DNA of 37,157 bases from an uncultured Limnohabitans sp. GTDB lineage: Bacteria; Pseudomonadota; Gammaproteobacteria; Burkholderiales; Burkholderiaceae_C. The notes under the pieces are model-generated. The model did no database searches. It worked only from the letters and a program-made list of their open reading frames with translations, and had not been told where the DNA came from. Each line of letters begins with the position of its first letter. The stretch's first letter is position 1. The translations under genes and the position numbers were made by a program. Location: contig CALEYZ010000182.1 of NCBI GenBank assembly GCA_937928195.1, positions 1 through 37,157 of the forward strand, in the 5' to 3' direction. Below are positions 1 through 7,762 of the stretch, in pieces.

Positions 1-270
1 GACCTCACCCTCTACGTGATCGACGTGGCCGCTGGCGAAAAAATCCCGCGCAAAGGCGGCCCCGGCATCACCAAAAGTGACCTGTTCGTCATCAACAAAA
101 CCGACCTGGCCCCCTACGTTGGTGCCGACCTGGACGTGATGCACGCCGACACCACCCGCATGCGCACCACCGCCAAGGGCCTCAAACCCTTCGTCATGAC
201 CAACCTCAAAACCCAAACCGGCCTGGCCGACGTCATCGCCTTCATCGAAACCCGCGGCATGCTCATTTAA
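1..270 (+). CDS. ureG: Urease accessory GTPase UreG, C-terminal part (5'-truncated by window edge)
   Basis: This is the last 89 residues of UreG, the SIMIBI-class GTPase that, with UreD, UreF and UreE, delivers nickel to the urease active site in the cytoplasm. The reading frame is open from base 1. It carries the G4 guanine-specificity motif NKTD (residues about 36-39 of the visible part), preceded by the UreG-typical PRKGGPGI segment and followed by DLDVMHADT and a C-terminal GLADVIAFIE helix. The P-loop and the Cys-Pro-His metal site lie upstream of the window. The stop codon is TAA. The rest of a urease cluster would be expected to the left. Only the missing 5' part is uncertain. Confidence 0.95.
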   Translation, partial: DLTLYVIDVAAGEKIPRKGGPGITKSDLFVINKTDLAPYVGADLDVMHADTTRMRTTAKGLKPFVMTNLKTQTGLADVIAFIETRGMLI

Positions 271-355
271 TTGGGGTCAGATCAACATTAATTTTCGAAG
301 TGTGCTCTCAGCAGCCCATTTTTGACCTCAGAACGAGGTTACAATTCCACCCGCT

Positions 356-443
356 GGAAGTGTGGCAGAGTGGTCGATTGCACCGGTCTTGAAAACCGGC
401 GGCTCGAAAGGGTCCGTGAGTTCGAATCTCACCGCTTCCGCCA
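356..443 (+). tRNA. tRNA-Ser(TGA)
   Basis: This is an 88-nt class II tRNA with an encoded CCA end. The acceptor arms GGAAGTG and CGCTTCC pair with one G-T. The anticodon stem CCGGT/ACCGG encloses loop CTTGAAA, giving anticodon TGA (serine, UCA codons). A long variable arm follows, as expected for tRNA-Ser, then the T-arm with GTTCGAATC. A TACAAT at 340-345 is a plausible -10 box about 10 nt before the 5' end. No good -35 is evident. A strong terminator follows at once. Confidence 0.97.
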
Positions 444-448
444 GTTAC

Positions 449-484
449 AAACCCTAAGCAATTGATTTGCTTAGGGTTTTTTTT
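449..484 (+). terminator. Rho-independent terminator after tRNA-Ser
   Basis: An 11-bp perfect inverted repeat (ACCCTAAGCAA / TTGCTTAGGGT) with a 5-nt loop is followed by a run of eight T. It begins 6 nt after the tRNA CCA end, so it ends the tRNA transcript. Confidence 0.9.
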
Positions 485-527
485 CGTTTGCTGATTTTGT
501 GCACAATGCACCTTCATGGAGAAATAC

Positions 528-1511
528 ATGCTGAAACGAAACCTGCACCAACTCATTTTGGCGATGGCCTTGACCGTCACTCTGCCCTTTGCGTTTGCGC
601 AAAACACCGCTCCCCATTGGCCCACAAAACCCGTCAAATTGCTGGTGCCCTATGCCGCTGGCGGCCCCGCCGATGTGGTCGCGCGTGAATTGGCTTTGGT
701 ACTCACAGCCGATTTGAAGCAGCCCGTGACGGTCGAGAACCAAGGCGGTGGCATGGGTGTTCCAGCATTGGGCGTGGTTGCTCGCGCAGAACCCGATGGC
801 CACACCTTGCTGCTGGCCGCTTTTGGCAACATGGTGTTGCAACCCATGCTGAGCAAAAAAGGCGGCGCCGATTTGGTCGCCAAACTCAAACCGGTCTCGA
901 CCATTTCAACAGGCCCTCACGTGTTGGTGGTCTCTGCCAAGTTGCCGGTCAAAAACATTCCTGAGTTGATTGACTATGCCCGTGCCAATCCCGGCAAGGT
1001 GAGCTTTGCGTCTGCAGGCACAGGCGGGACAGCACATCTGGGCATGGAGATGTTCAAAGCACTGTCCAAAACCGACGTGATTCATGTGCCCTACAAAGGC
1101 AGCGCGGGCGCCGTCAACGATTTAATTTCGGGTGAAGTCAGCGCCATGTTCAGCAGCTTGCCTTCACTCCAAGGCCTGGCAGACAAAGGACTTGTGAAAG
1201 TGTTAGCCGCCACCGCACCCAGCAAATCCAATGCAACCAAATCATTGCCCCTCATCGGCACCGCATTGCCAGGTTTTGACTACACCACCTGGTACGCCAT
1301 GTATGCCCCACTGGCCACACCCAAGCCCGTGGTCGACACCATCAATGCTGCACTGACCAAGGCCCTCAAAACACCGTCTCTGGTGGCCAAAATAGAGGCT
1401 GCTGGCACGGAGCTGCAAGCAGGCTCTCCAGAAGAAGTGCAAGCGTGGACGCAACGTGACACCGACAAATGGGCTCGCGTGATTCGCGAAGCCAAAATTG
1501 CGGTGGAGTAA
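528..1511 (+). CDS. Bug-family (TctC-like) periplasmic solute-binding protein
   Basis: This is a 327-residue extracytoplasmic binding protein of the Bug/TctC family, which captures carboxylic acids or related small solutes for tripartite tricarboxylate transporters (TctAB) or works in sensing. A signal peptide spans residues 1 to about 25 (hydrophobic core, then AFA before Gln). The mature N-terminus has the family hallmark of a Trp-Pro start, KLLVPYAAGGPADVVAR and the ENQGGGMG loop, with FASAGTGGTAH and VPYKGSAGAV further on. The length is normal for the family. I chose ATG 528 because GGAG at 518-521 is well spaced. The upstream in-frame ATG at 516 has no ribosome binding site. No TctA or TctB is adjacent, as is typical for the greatly expanded Bug families of Burkholderiales. 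The ligand is unknown. It converges on the acyl-CoA dehydrogenase with only 3 bp between the stops. Confidence 0.92.
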   Translation: MLKRNLHQLILAMALTVTLPFAFAQNTAPHWPTKPVKLLVPYAAGGPADVVARELALVLTADLKQPVTVENQGGGMGVPALGVVARAEPDGHTLLLAAFGNMVLQPMLSKKGGADLVAKLKPVSTISTGPHVLVVSAKLPVKNIPELIDYARANPGKVSFASAGTGGTAHLGMEMFKALSKTDVIHVPYKGSAGAVNDLISGEVSAMFSSLPSLQGLADKGLVKVLAATAPSKSNATKSLPLIGTALPGFDYTTWYAMYAPLATPKPVVDTINAALTKALKTPSLVAKIEAAGTELQAGSPEEVQAWTQRDTDKWARVIREAKIAVE

Positions 1512-1514
1512 GCC

Positions 1515-2822
1515 TTAGCGAATGTGGGGCGGCCTGGCCATTTGCTCAGGTGTTGTAAAGTAATTGGACGAAGCGCCCATGCGCTCGCGGGCTTGTGCGA
1601 GTTCTTGCCTGGCCACGGTGCGCAAATGAACTTCATCAGGGCCGTCCATCAGTTGAAGCGCTCGGCCCCAGGTCCAAAAATACGCCAAGGGTGTGTCTGG
1701 AGACAAACCCATGGCACCAAATATCTGCATGGCCCTGTCGACCACTCTCACTTGCAAGCGGGCTGCCACCACTTTGATGGCCGCCACTTTTGCAAAGAGT
1801 TCAGCGCGTGGGCTGGATGCTTGATCGAGCATCCATGCCACTTGCATCACCAGCAATCTGGCTTGATCGATTTCGATGCGGGACAAAGCCAACCACTCTT
1901 GCACACTGGCGTAATCGGACAAATGATGGCCAAACGTTTCCCGTTCTAGGCAACGCTCAGCAGCCAATGACAAGGCCAGTTCACACTGCCCCAGAGTTCG
2001 CATGCAATGGTGAACACGTCCAGGCCCCAAACGCATTTGTCCCATGGCAAACCCCTCACCCCACTCACCCAACAAGGCATCTTTGGGCACACGCACTTGC
2101 TTGAACACAATTTCGCAATGACCTTCTGGCGCCACGTGATGAACCACCGAAATGTTTCGAACAATTTCAACACCTGGTGAATTCACATGCACCAACACAA
2201 TGCTGTGCTGGTGGTGCCTCACAGGGGCGTCAGCAGCCACGGCATCATGACTCAGCGACGACGCATTACGGCACATGACCATTAACAATTTGCAATGCGG
2301 GTGTGCTGCACCTGTGATGAACCACTTGCGACCATTCAACACCAAGTCATCACCGTCATCTCGCACTGTGGTCTGCAGATTGGTAGGATCAGAAGACGCC
2401 ACATCTGGCTCGGACATGGCAAACGCTGAACGCATGTGACCGGACAACAAAGGCTTGAGCCACATCTCTTTTTGCATCGCACTGCCATACTGGTGCAGCA
2501 AGGCCATGTTGCCGGAATCGGGTGCTTGACAGTTGAACACTTCCGCTGCCCAAGGCAGTTTGCCCATGATCTCGGCTAAGAGTGCATAGGCCGAATGCGT
2601 GAGACGCGTGCCTGGTTCGTCGGCATTCAGTTCGGGCAAGCACAAATTCCACAAACCTTCCTCTTGGGCCAATGCTTTCAAATCCGCCATGAAGGCGGGG
2701 GGGTAGTGCCCCTCAGCCACGGCTTGGTGCCACGCAGGGTTGTAGGGCAACACATAGCGGTCGATGAAGGTTTGCAAGCGGTGGGCCAGCGCCTGTGTTT
2801 CGAGCGGTACAGAAAAATCCAT
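1515..2822 (-). CDS. Acyl-CoA dehydrogenase family protein (ACAD10/11-like)
   Basis: This is a 435-residue flavoprotein of the acyl-CoA dehydrogenase superfamily, which makes the alpha,beta-double bond in acyl-CoA esters and passes electrons to ETF. The N-terminal helical domain (about 1-130) is followed by the FAD/substrate segment AFAMSEPDVASSDPTN (about 155) and LNGRKWFITGAAHP (about 185), then the C-terminal four-helix domain with RCLERETFG and QIFGAMGLS. The FNCQAPDSGNM segment and the length resemble the ACAD10/ACAD11 branch rather than short-chain enzymes. I chose ATG 2822, 7 nt after the nrdJ stop, because an earlier in-frame start would run back into the nrdJ C-terminus. It is likely co-transcribed with nrdJ, although no metabolic link is obvious. 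The substrate is not predictable. Confidence 0.9.
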   Translation of the reverse strand: MDFSVPLETQALAHRLQTFIDRYVLPYNPAWHQAVAEGHYPPAFMADLKALAQEEGLWNLCLPELNADEPGTRLTHSAYALLAEIMGKLPWAAEVFNCQAPDSGNMALLHQYGSAMQKEMWLKPLLSGHMRSAFAMSEPDVASSDPTNLQTTVRDDGDDLVLNGRKWFITGAAHPHCKLLMVMCRNASSLSHDAVAADAPVRHHQHSIVLVHVNSPGVEIVRNISVVHHVAPEGHCEIVFKQVRVPKDALLGEWGEGFAMGQMRLGPGRVHHCMRTLGQCELALSLAAERCLERETFGHHLSDYASVQEWLALSRIEIDQARLLVMQVAWMLDQASSPRAELFAKVAAIKVVAARLQVRVVDRAMQIFGAMGLSPDTPLAYFWTWGRALQLMDGPDEVHLRTVARQELAQARERMGASSNYFTTPEQMARPPHIR

Positions 2823-2829
2823 GCGCCAC

Positions 2830-5295
2830 TTATCCGCAAGTGCCCAAATGGCCACAACTGGTGCAGTACTCACAACCATCTTTTTTGATGAGTGCATGCG
2901 CACCGCATTCTGGACATTTTTTGCCAGCCATCACGCCTTGCAACACACCCGTAGGGGACTCAGCCTCTGCCAGCACATTGGCCACAGAGGCATTGCTGCG
3001 ACGTTCCAAAATCTGCTCAATCGCGTAAGCCACTGCAGCCACTTCGGAATCGTGCCACATCGGCACCTCAACACCACTGTCTTTGCGCAAGGTCCCCAGG
3101 CGCACCGGGCCTCTGTCCCATGCCACCTTGCGCATATCTTGTAAGGCTCTGGCCAAGAAGCCACCGCGCGCCGCTAAAGACAAAAGCCGCATGCTCGACG
3201 TGATCCATTGCTGAGACTCTCCGTTTTGTCCTACGGGCATGAAAAACTCAATGGCCCGTTCGACTTGACGTGACTCGCCTTTCACTCGACCTGACACAGG
3301 CATGAACGAGATGATCAAGTACAGCGTCTTCAGGCCATCTTGCGTCCAGTAATTGATTTTTTCGGCCACAGCAGGCAACTCGCCGTGCGGCCGACGGTCA
3401 ATCACGCAGCGGTAAGGATCTATTTCCGCAGGAACTTCGGCGCTCACACCTTTGGGTGTCGCTGCTTCAGTGGGCGTTGGCTGGACTTGAAGCACCGAAC
3501 CCAAAATTGAATTAGGGCGGTAAGTGGCCAAGCCCTTTAAATGCGCAGCCCAAGCTTGCATGTACAAGTGCGCGAAATCTTCAAACGGGCATTCGGCAGG
3601 CACATTGACCGTTTTGGAAATGGCAGTGTCCACAAAAGGTTGAACCGCCGCCATCATGGCAATGTGATCTTGAGCCGACATCTCCAGTGCCGTGACAAAG
3701 GCTGGCGGCAACTGCTGCACATCGCCGCCCAATTCGCTGTAGACGCGCCACGCATGATCTTGCACTGTGTACTCGCGAGTGCTGCCATCCACTTCTCGCT
3801 TCTTGCGGGTGTAAGTCCATGAGAACGCCGGCTCGATGCCATTGGAAGCGTTGTCGGCAAACGCCAAACTGACGGTCCCTGTGGGTGCGATAGACAGCAA
3901 ATGGCTGTTGCGAATGCCATACCTGGCAATGCCTTCGCGAATTTCATCTGGCAGTCGGCTGGCAAAACCTTGACCACTCAAATAGGCCTGCGCATCAAAA
4001 AGCGGGAAGCAGCCCCGTTCTTTGGCCAATTCAATGGAAGCCGCATAAGCCGTATCGCGCATCACGCGTGCGATGTCCGCGGCAAACAAGCGTCCAACAT
4101 CGCTGTTGTAGGGCAAATTGAGCATGACCAGTGCATCACCTAAGCCGGTAAAACCAACGCCGATGCGACGTTTGGCCTGTGCTTCCATGGCTTGCTCTGG
4201 CAAAGGCCAATGCGTCAGATCCAACACATTGTCCAACACACGAACTTGTGTGAAGACAGCTTGCATGAAGGCCTCAAAATCAAAACTGGGCGCCGTGCCA
4301 TCCAGGCCAAAAGGATGACGCACAAACTTGGGCAAGATAACGGGTCCCAAATCGCAGCACCCGTAAGGCGGCAATGGCTGTTCTCCACAGGGATTGGTGG
4401 CTTCTAAGGTTTCGCAATAAGCGAGATTGTTGTCACGGTTGATGTTGTCTAAAAACAAAATACCTGGCTCTGCAAAATCGTACGCAGACTGCATCACGGT
4501 TTGCCAAATTTCCCGTGCTGGCATCTCGGCATAAATCCATTGACCATCTAAACGCTGCGTCAGGCCTTTTGACAAGAGCGAATCGCCTGGCCTGGCTTTG
4601 TGGACCAGCTGCCAGGACAAATCGTTTTGAACAGCCTGCATGAACTGATCACTCACCGCCACAGACACATTGAAATTATTCCAGCGGCCTGGTGTGCGTT
4701 TGGCTGTGATGAACTCCAGCACATCGGGATGGTCAATTCTGAGCACCCCCATTTGTGCGCCACGACGCGCCCCCGCACTTTCAACCGTTGAACACGACTG
4801 GTCAAACACATTGATGTAACTACAAGGCCCCGATGCCAAAGATGCAGTGCCTTTGACACGTGCACCGCGCGGGCGAACACGCGAAAAGTCATACCCCACG
4901 CCACCGCCTCGGCGCATGGTCTCTGCCGCTTGCTTTAGCGCCTCGTAAATGCCCGGAAATCCATCATCGTCCACACCTTGAATGCAGTCTCCCACTGGCT
5001 GCACAAAGCAATTGATGAGGGTCGATTGAATATCGGTTCCCGCCGCACTCATGATGCGCCCAGCGCCTATGGCACCGGCATGCAGGTTGTCAAGAAAGAC
5101 TTTTTCAAAATGTGCACGCAGATCGGGTTGCTCTACCGAAGCCAAACCTTTGGCCACACGGGCATAGACATCGTCGATCGATTTCTCACCTTCTTTGGCG
5201 TACTTCTCCAGAAGGATGTCGACAGAAATTTCCTGGGGCGGAAATGCAACTGCGCCAGCGGCGTGTTGTTGACGGATGGGGGTATCTAGGGGCAT
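2830..5295 (-). CDS. nrdJ: Adenosylcobalamin-dependent (class II) ribonucleoside-diphosphate reductase NrdJ
   Basis: This is an 821-residue class II ribonucleotide reductase, which reduces ribonucleotides to deoxyribonucleotides using a thiyl radical generated by adenosylcobalamin. It works with or without oxygen and needs no separate radical-generating subunit. An N-terminal active-site Cys lies in LINCFV (about residue 98) and the radical-site loop NPCGEQP near residue 300. PTGTVSLAF is in the barrel, and a Cys-rich C-terminal tail carries CPECG ... CEYCTSCGH and a final TCG, as expected for redox relay and zinc binding. ATG 5295 fits the family N-terminus. A GTG at 5322 is a weaker alternative. 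The start region sits in a strong hairpin (5299-5336) with no B12-riboswitch-sized leader. It requires cobalamin, but no cobalamin genes are in the window. It is followed 7 nt later by the acyl-CoA dehydrogenase. Confidence 0.95.
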   Translation of the reverse strand: MPLDTPIRQQHAAGAVAFPPQEISVDILLEKYAKEGEKSIDDVYARVAKGLASVEQPDLRAHFEKVFLDNLHAGAIGAGRIMSAAGTDIQSTLINCFVQPVGDCIQGVDDDGFPGIYEALKQAAETMRRGGGVGYDFSRVRPRGARVKGTASLASGPCSYINVFDQSCSTVESAGARRGAQMGVLRIDHPDVLEFITAKRTPGRWNNFNVSVAVSDQFMQAVQNDLSWQLVHKARPGDSLLSKGLTQRLDGQWIYAEMPAREIWQTVMQSAYDFAEPGILFLDNINRDNNLAYCETLEATNPCGEQPLPPYGCCDLGPVILPKFVRHPFGLDGTAPSFDFEAFMQAVFTQVRVLDNVLDLTHWPLPEQAMEAQAKRRIGVGFTGLGDALVMLNLPYNSDVGRLFAADIARVMRDTAYAASIELAKERGCFPLFDAQAYLSGQGFASRLPDEIREGIARYGIRNSHLLSIAPTGTVSLAFADNASNGIEPAFSWTYTRKKREVDGSTREYTVQDHAWRVYSELGGDVQQLPPAFVTALEMSAQDHIAMMAAVQPFVDTAISKTVNVPAECPFEDFAHLYMQAWAAHLKGLATYRPNSILGSVLQVQPTPTEAATPKGVSAEVPAEIDPYRCVIDRRPHGELPAVAEKINYWTQDGLKTLYLIISFMPVSGRVKGESRQVERAIEFFMPVGQNGESQQWITSSMRLLSLAARGGFLARALQDMRKVAWDRGPVRLGTLRKDSGVEVPMWHDSEVAAVAYAIEQILERRSNASVANVLAEAESPTGVLQGVMAGKKCPECGAHALIKKDGCEYCTSCGHLGTCG

Positions 5296-5298
5296 TTG

Positions 5299-5336
5299 AG
5301 TCTCAAGTTTCCAGTTAAACACTGGAACTTGAGACT
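5299..5336 (-). promoter_or_regulatory. Stable hairpin overlapping the nrdJ translation start region
   Basis: A 16-bp inverted repeat (5299-5315 with 5321-5336, one bulged T, 5-nt loop) ends 3 nt before the nrdJ ATG. On the nrdJ strand no U-run follows, so it is a poor intrinsic terminator. It would instead bury the ribosome-binding region and the alternative GTG start. Its function is inferred, not known. Confidence 0.6.
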
Positions 5337-5368
5337 ACGCCCTTCACCCCATCAGCATCTTGCTCTGC

Positions 5369-5390
5369 ATCAAGGAATCTGATCCTTGAT
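5369..5390 (-). repeat. Short inverted repeat across the ccmI stop codon
   Basis: ATCAAGGA and TCCTTGAT (8-bp arms, 6-nt spacer) span the last codons and the TGA of ccmI. It could fold in the mRNA at the end of the ccm operon, but there is no U-tract. It may be a weak terminator, an mRNA 3' stabiliser or chance. Confidence 0.4.
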
Positions 5391-6650
5391 TTCCAATTTC
5401 AACCCTTTTGAACCGACTTTGACAGGCCCCAAAGTGCCCGACAAATCGCCCGATTGAGGGATGGCATTGCCAGATTTGGACACACGTACTTTGACCAAGA
5501 CTTCACCGGCGCCGGACAACTTCCGCTCAGGCGTCATGGCGCTTGAATCGTCCAGCGTGAAAGCCAACGGCAATTGCGCCACAGTGGTTTTGAAAATTGC
5601 CAAAGGCATGCGTTCACCATTGGCCGGTGTTGCATAAATGAAAACCACGTCGCTGGGTTTCACATTGCGCTTCAAGGCGTCTGAAATTGAAACTTGCCCA
5701 GAGACTGTTAAACCTGAATTTGCAGGGTTGGCACTGGCGTTTGCCGCTGCGGGTGCAGGCTGTGTTGCATTTCCTGAACTGGCTTTGCCAGTTGCAGGTT
5801 TGACTGGCACGCCCAGTTTTTGCTGAACCGATGCAATGGCATCGTCTAAGCCAGGTACATCGGGGTTGTCGGCCTCCAAAGATTTTCGTGCTTGCTGCCA
5901 AAACTTCAATGCATCGGCATATTGCGCATGCGCATACGATGCACTTCCGGCCATGAGCAATGCACCATAGTGCTGAGGATCACGTTGCAAAATTTCGCGA
6001 ATCACCTGCCAAGGCTCACCCTCAAAGTTGCCTTGTGCTTTCATGGCCAAGACTTCCACACGCTCAAGTTTGAGATCGTCATCGTCAGACATGCGCAGTG
6101 CGCGGTCATAAGCTTTCACCGACACATCAAATTTTTCAAGGGTGCGATAAGTGCGACCCAACATCACCCAGCCTTGAAGGTTGTCTGGTTTTTCATTCAA
6201 TTTCTTGGCCAAACTTTCAGCCATCTTGGCCAACTCATGCTGATCGGCTTTTTCGGGCGCTTTGGCAGCCAACGGATTGAGTGCATCTGGCTCACCCAAC
6301 CACATGTACATGCCCATTGAAGCCAGGGGCAAAGCCACGGCCACAATGACGGCCGTCCACAAAGCGGGTTTTTCCTGCTTGGCTTGTGGATCGTCTTGCG
6401 CAGAAGTGTCTTCCAACAAGCGCAAACTCAATTCATCACGGGACTGCTGCCATTCAACATCGCTGATATGGCCACTTTCGTGCTCACGGTCAAGATCGAG
6501 AATTTGTTCGCGATAGACCTTGGCATTGGCCTTGGCCTGACTCGCGTGCGTCACCAACGGGCGTTGACGTAACAAGATCCACATCAAATAAGCAGTAACA
6601 CACAACACAAGGCCCAGTGCCACAACCCCAAATAACATGTTGGCACTCAT
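5370..6650 (-). CDS. ccmI: Cytochrome c maturation protein CcmI (CycH)
   Basis: This 426-residue protein holds unfolded apocytochrome c and hands it to the CcmF/CcmH haem ligation complex in the inner membrane. Two membrane segments (about 5-27 and 98-118) flank a cytoplasmic stretch with a leucine-zipper-like helix. A periplasmic TPR region (about 140-270) follows, then an Ala/Pro-rich linker and a C-terminal beta-rich domain starting near VSGQVSISDALK. It starts in an ATGA overlap with ccmH, so the two are translationally coupled. It is the last gene of the ccm operon. Fused, full-length CcmI is typical of beta- and gammaproteobacteria. Confidence 0.93.
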   Translation of the reverse strand: MSANMLFGVVALGLVLCVTAYLMWILLRQRPLVTHASQAKANAKVYREQILDLDREHESGHISDVEWQQSRDELSLRLLEDTSAQDDPQAKQEKPALWTAVIVAVALPLASMGMYMWLGEPDALNPLAAKAPEKADQHELAKMAESLAKKLNEKPDNLQGWVMLGRTYRTLEKFDVSVKAYDRALRMSDDDDLKLERVEVLAMKAQGNFEGEPWQVIREILQRDPQHYGALLMAGSASYAHAQYADALKFWQQARKSLEADNPDVPGLDDAIASVQQKLGVPVKPATGKASSGNATQPAPAAANASANPANSGLTVSGQVSISDALKRNVKPSDVVFIYATPANGERMPLAIFKTTVAQLPLAFTLDDSSAMTPERKLSGAGEVLVKVRVSKSGNAIPQSGDLSGTLGPVKVGSKGLKLEIKDQIP

Positions 6651-7138
6651 GATGCGTCTCCAGACTTCAGAATTTCTTGAACCTTGCGCCGATCTTCGTC
6701 GCTCAATTGTTCTTTGACAGGTTTTTCAGATTGCCGTTGGCGAAGATAAGTCGCCATGCCAATCAAACCGAGCACCAACAACAAAAACGGCCCAAACCAC
6801 AGCACCCACGTGAGCGGCTTCACTTCGGGGCGGTACAACACAAAATCACCGTAGCGCGTCACCAAATACTCTTTGATCTGCGTGTCACTCTTGTCTTCAC
6901 GAATGAGTTTTCGAACCTCTTCGCGCAGATCATTGGCCAACTCAGCGCGGGAGGAAGCCAAGGATTCGTTTTGACAAACCAAGCAGCGCAACTCTTCCGA
7001 GATGTGAATCAAGCGTTTTTCAACCACCGGATCTTCGGCCAAGGGTGCGGCTTCTTTGGCCTGGACGGAGGAAAGCGACGTCACCAATGCAAAGACCATC
7101 ACCAGGGCCATCTTCAGACATTGCGCATTGAATTTCAT
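6647..7138 (-). CDS. ccmH: Cytochrome c maturation thiol oxidoreductase CcmH
   Basis: This 163-residue membrane-anchored thioredox protein acts on the CXXCH cysteines of apocytochrome c before haem ligation. It has a signal peptide (about residues 1-27, cleaved near VQA). The hallmark redox motif LRCLVCQN follows at about 50-57, then a helical segment and one membrane helix (about 98-120, TWVLWFGPFLLLVLGLIG) with a short cytoplasmic tail. I chose ATG 7138. An in-frame GTG at 7150, 6 nt after the ccmG stop with AAGG upstream, is a real alternative and would add four residues. It overlaps ccmI by 4 nt. This is the short CcmH form, matching the separate CcmI. Confidence 0.94.
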   Translation of the reverse strand: MKFNAQCLKMALVMVFALVTSLSSVQAKEAAPLAEDPVVEKRLIHISEELRCLVCQNESLASSRAELANDLREEVRKLIREDKSDTQIKEYLVTRYGDFVLYRPEVKPLTWVLWFGPFLLLVLGLIGMATYLRQRQSEKPVKEQLSDEDRRKVQEILKSGDAS

Positions 7139-7156
7139 AGGATCTTTCACACTGCC

Positions 7157-7744
7157 TTATGAGGCATTCAACTTCTGTACCAGCGGCAAAATGGTGGATT
7201 GCAACAAATCAGGGGTGACCACGCCAACGCGTTTGTAACGAATCACACCTTCTTTATCGATGACATACGTTTCTGGCACCCCATAAACACCATAGTCAAT
7301 GCCAACACGACCATCCAAATCAAGCACAGACAACACATAGGGATTGCCGTGGCGCTTGAGCCACAGTTCACTGCGCTCTCGCGCCAGCTTGAGTTTTTCT
7401 TCTGGCGTGAACTTGCGACCTGCAGGTTCATCTTGCGTTTGAACTTCTTTGTAGCTCAAACCCACGATGGGCAGTTGATTGGCTTTGGAAAAAGCCACCA
7501 ACACGGGATGCTCTTCTCGGCAAGCCACACACCACGTCGCCCAAACATTCAACATCCACACCTTGCCCTTCATGGCGTCTGGTTCAAACTTGGGCGCACT
7601 GGCATCCAAGGTGTGCAGTGAAAAAGCAGGCGCTGGTTTGCCCACCAAAGGTGATGGAATTTCTCGGGGATCACGGTTCAAGCCCACAGCCAAAAAAGCC
7701 ACCAAGCCAAAGAAAAGTGCCAAAGGAATTAAAAACTTTTTCAC
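7157..7744 (-). CDS. ccmG: Thiol:disulfide interchange protein CcmG (DsbE)
   Basis: This is a 195-residue periplasmic thioredoxin-fold reductant, tethered by an N-terminal membrane helix (about 4-22), that keeps apocytochrome haem-binding cysteines reduced. The active site WCVAC is at about residues 71-75 in NVWATWCVACREEHP. The cis-proline loop VYGVPETYVID is at about 158-168, and GVPET is diagnostic for CcmG/DsbE. It lies between ccmF (18 nt upstream) and ccmH (6 or 18 nt downstream, depending on start). Confidence 0.95.
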   Translation of the reverse strand: MKKFLIPLALFFGLVAFLAVGLNRDPREIPSPLVGKPAPAFSLHTLDASAPKFEPDAMKGKVWMLNVWATWCVACREEHPVLVAFSKANQLPIVGLSYKEVQTQDEPAGRKFTPEEKLKLARERSELWLKRHGNPYVLSVLDLDGRVGIDYGVYGVPETYVIDKEGVIRYKRVGVVTPDLLQSTILPLVQKLNAS

Positions 7745-7762
7745 GCTGAATCTCCGAAAGGC

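Noticed and set aside
5296..5369. Cobalamin riboswitch ahead of nrdJ
   Set aside because: The ccmI-nrdJ gap is only 74 nt and has no B12-box. It holds just a simple hairpin.
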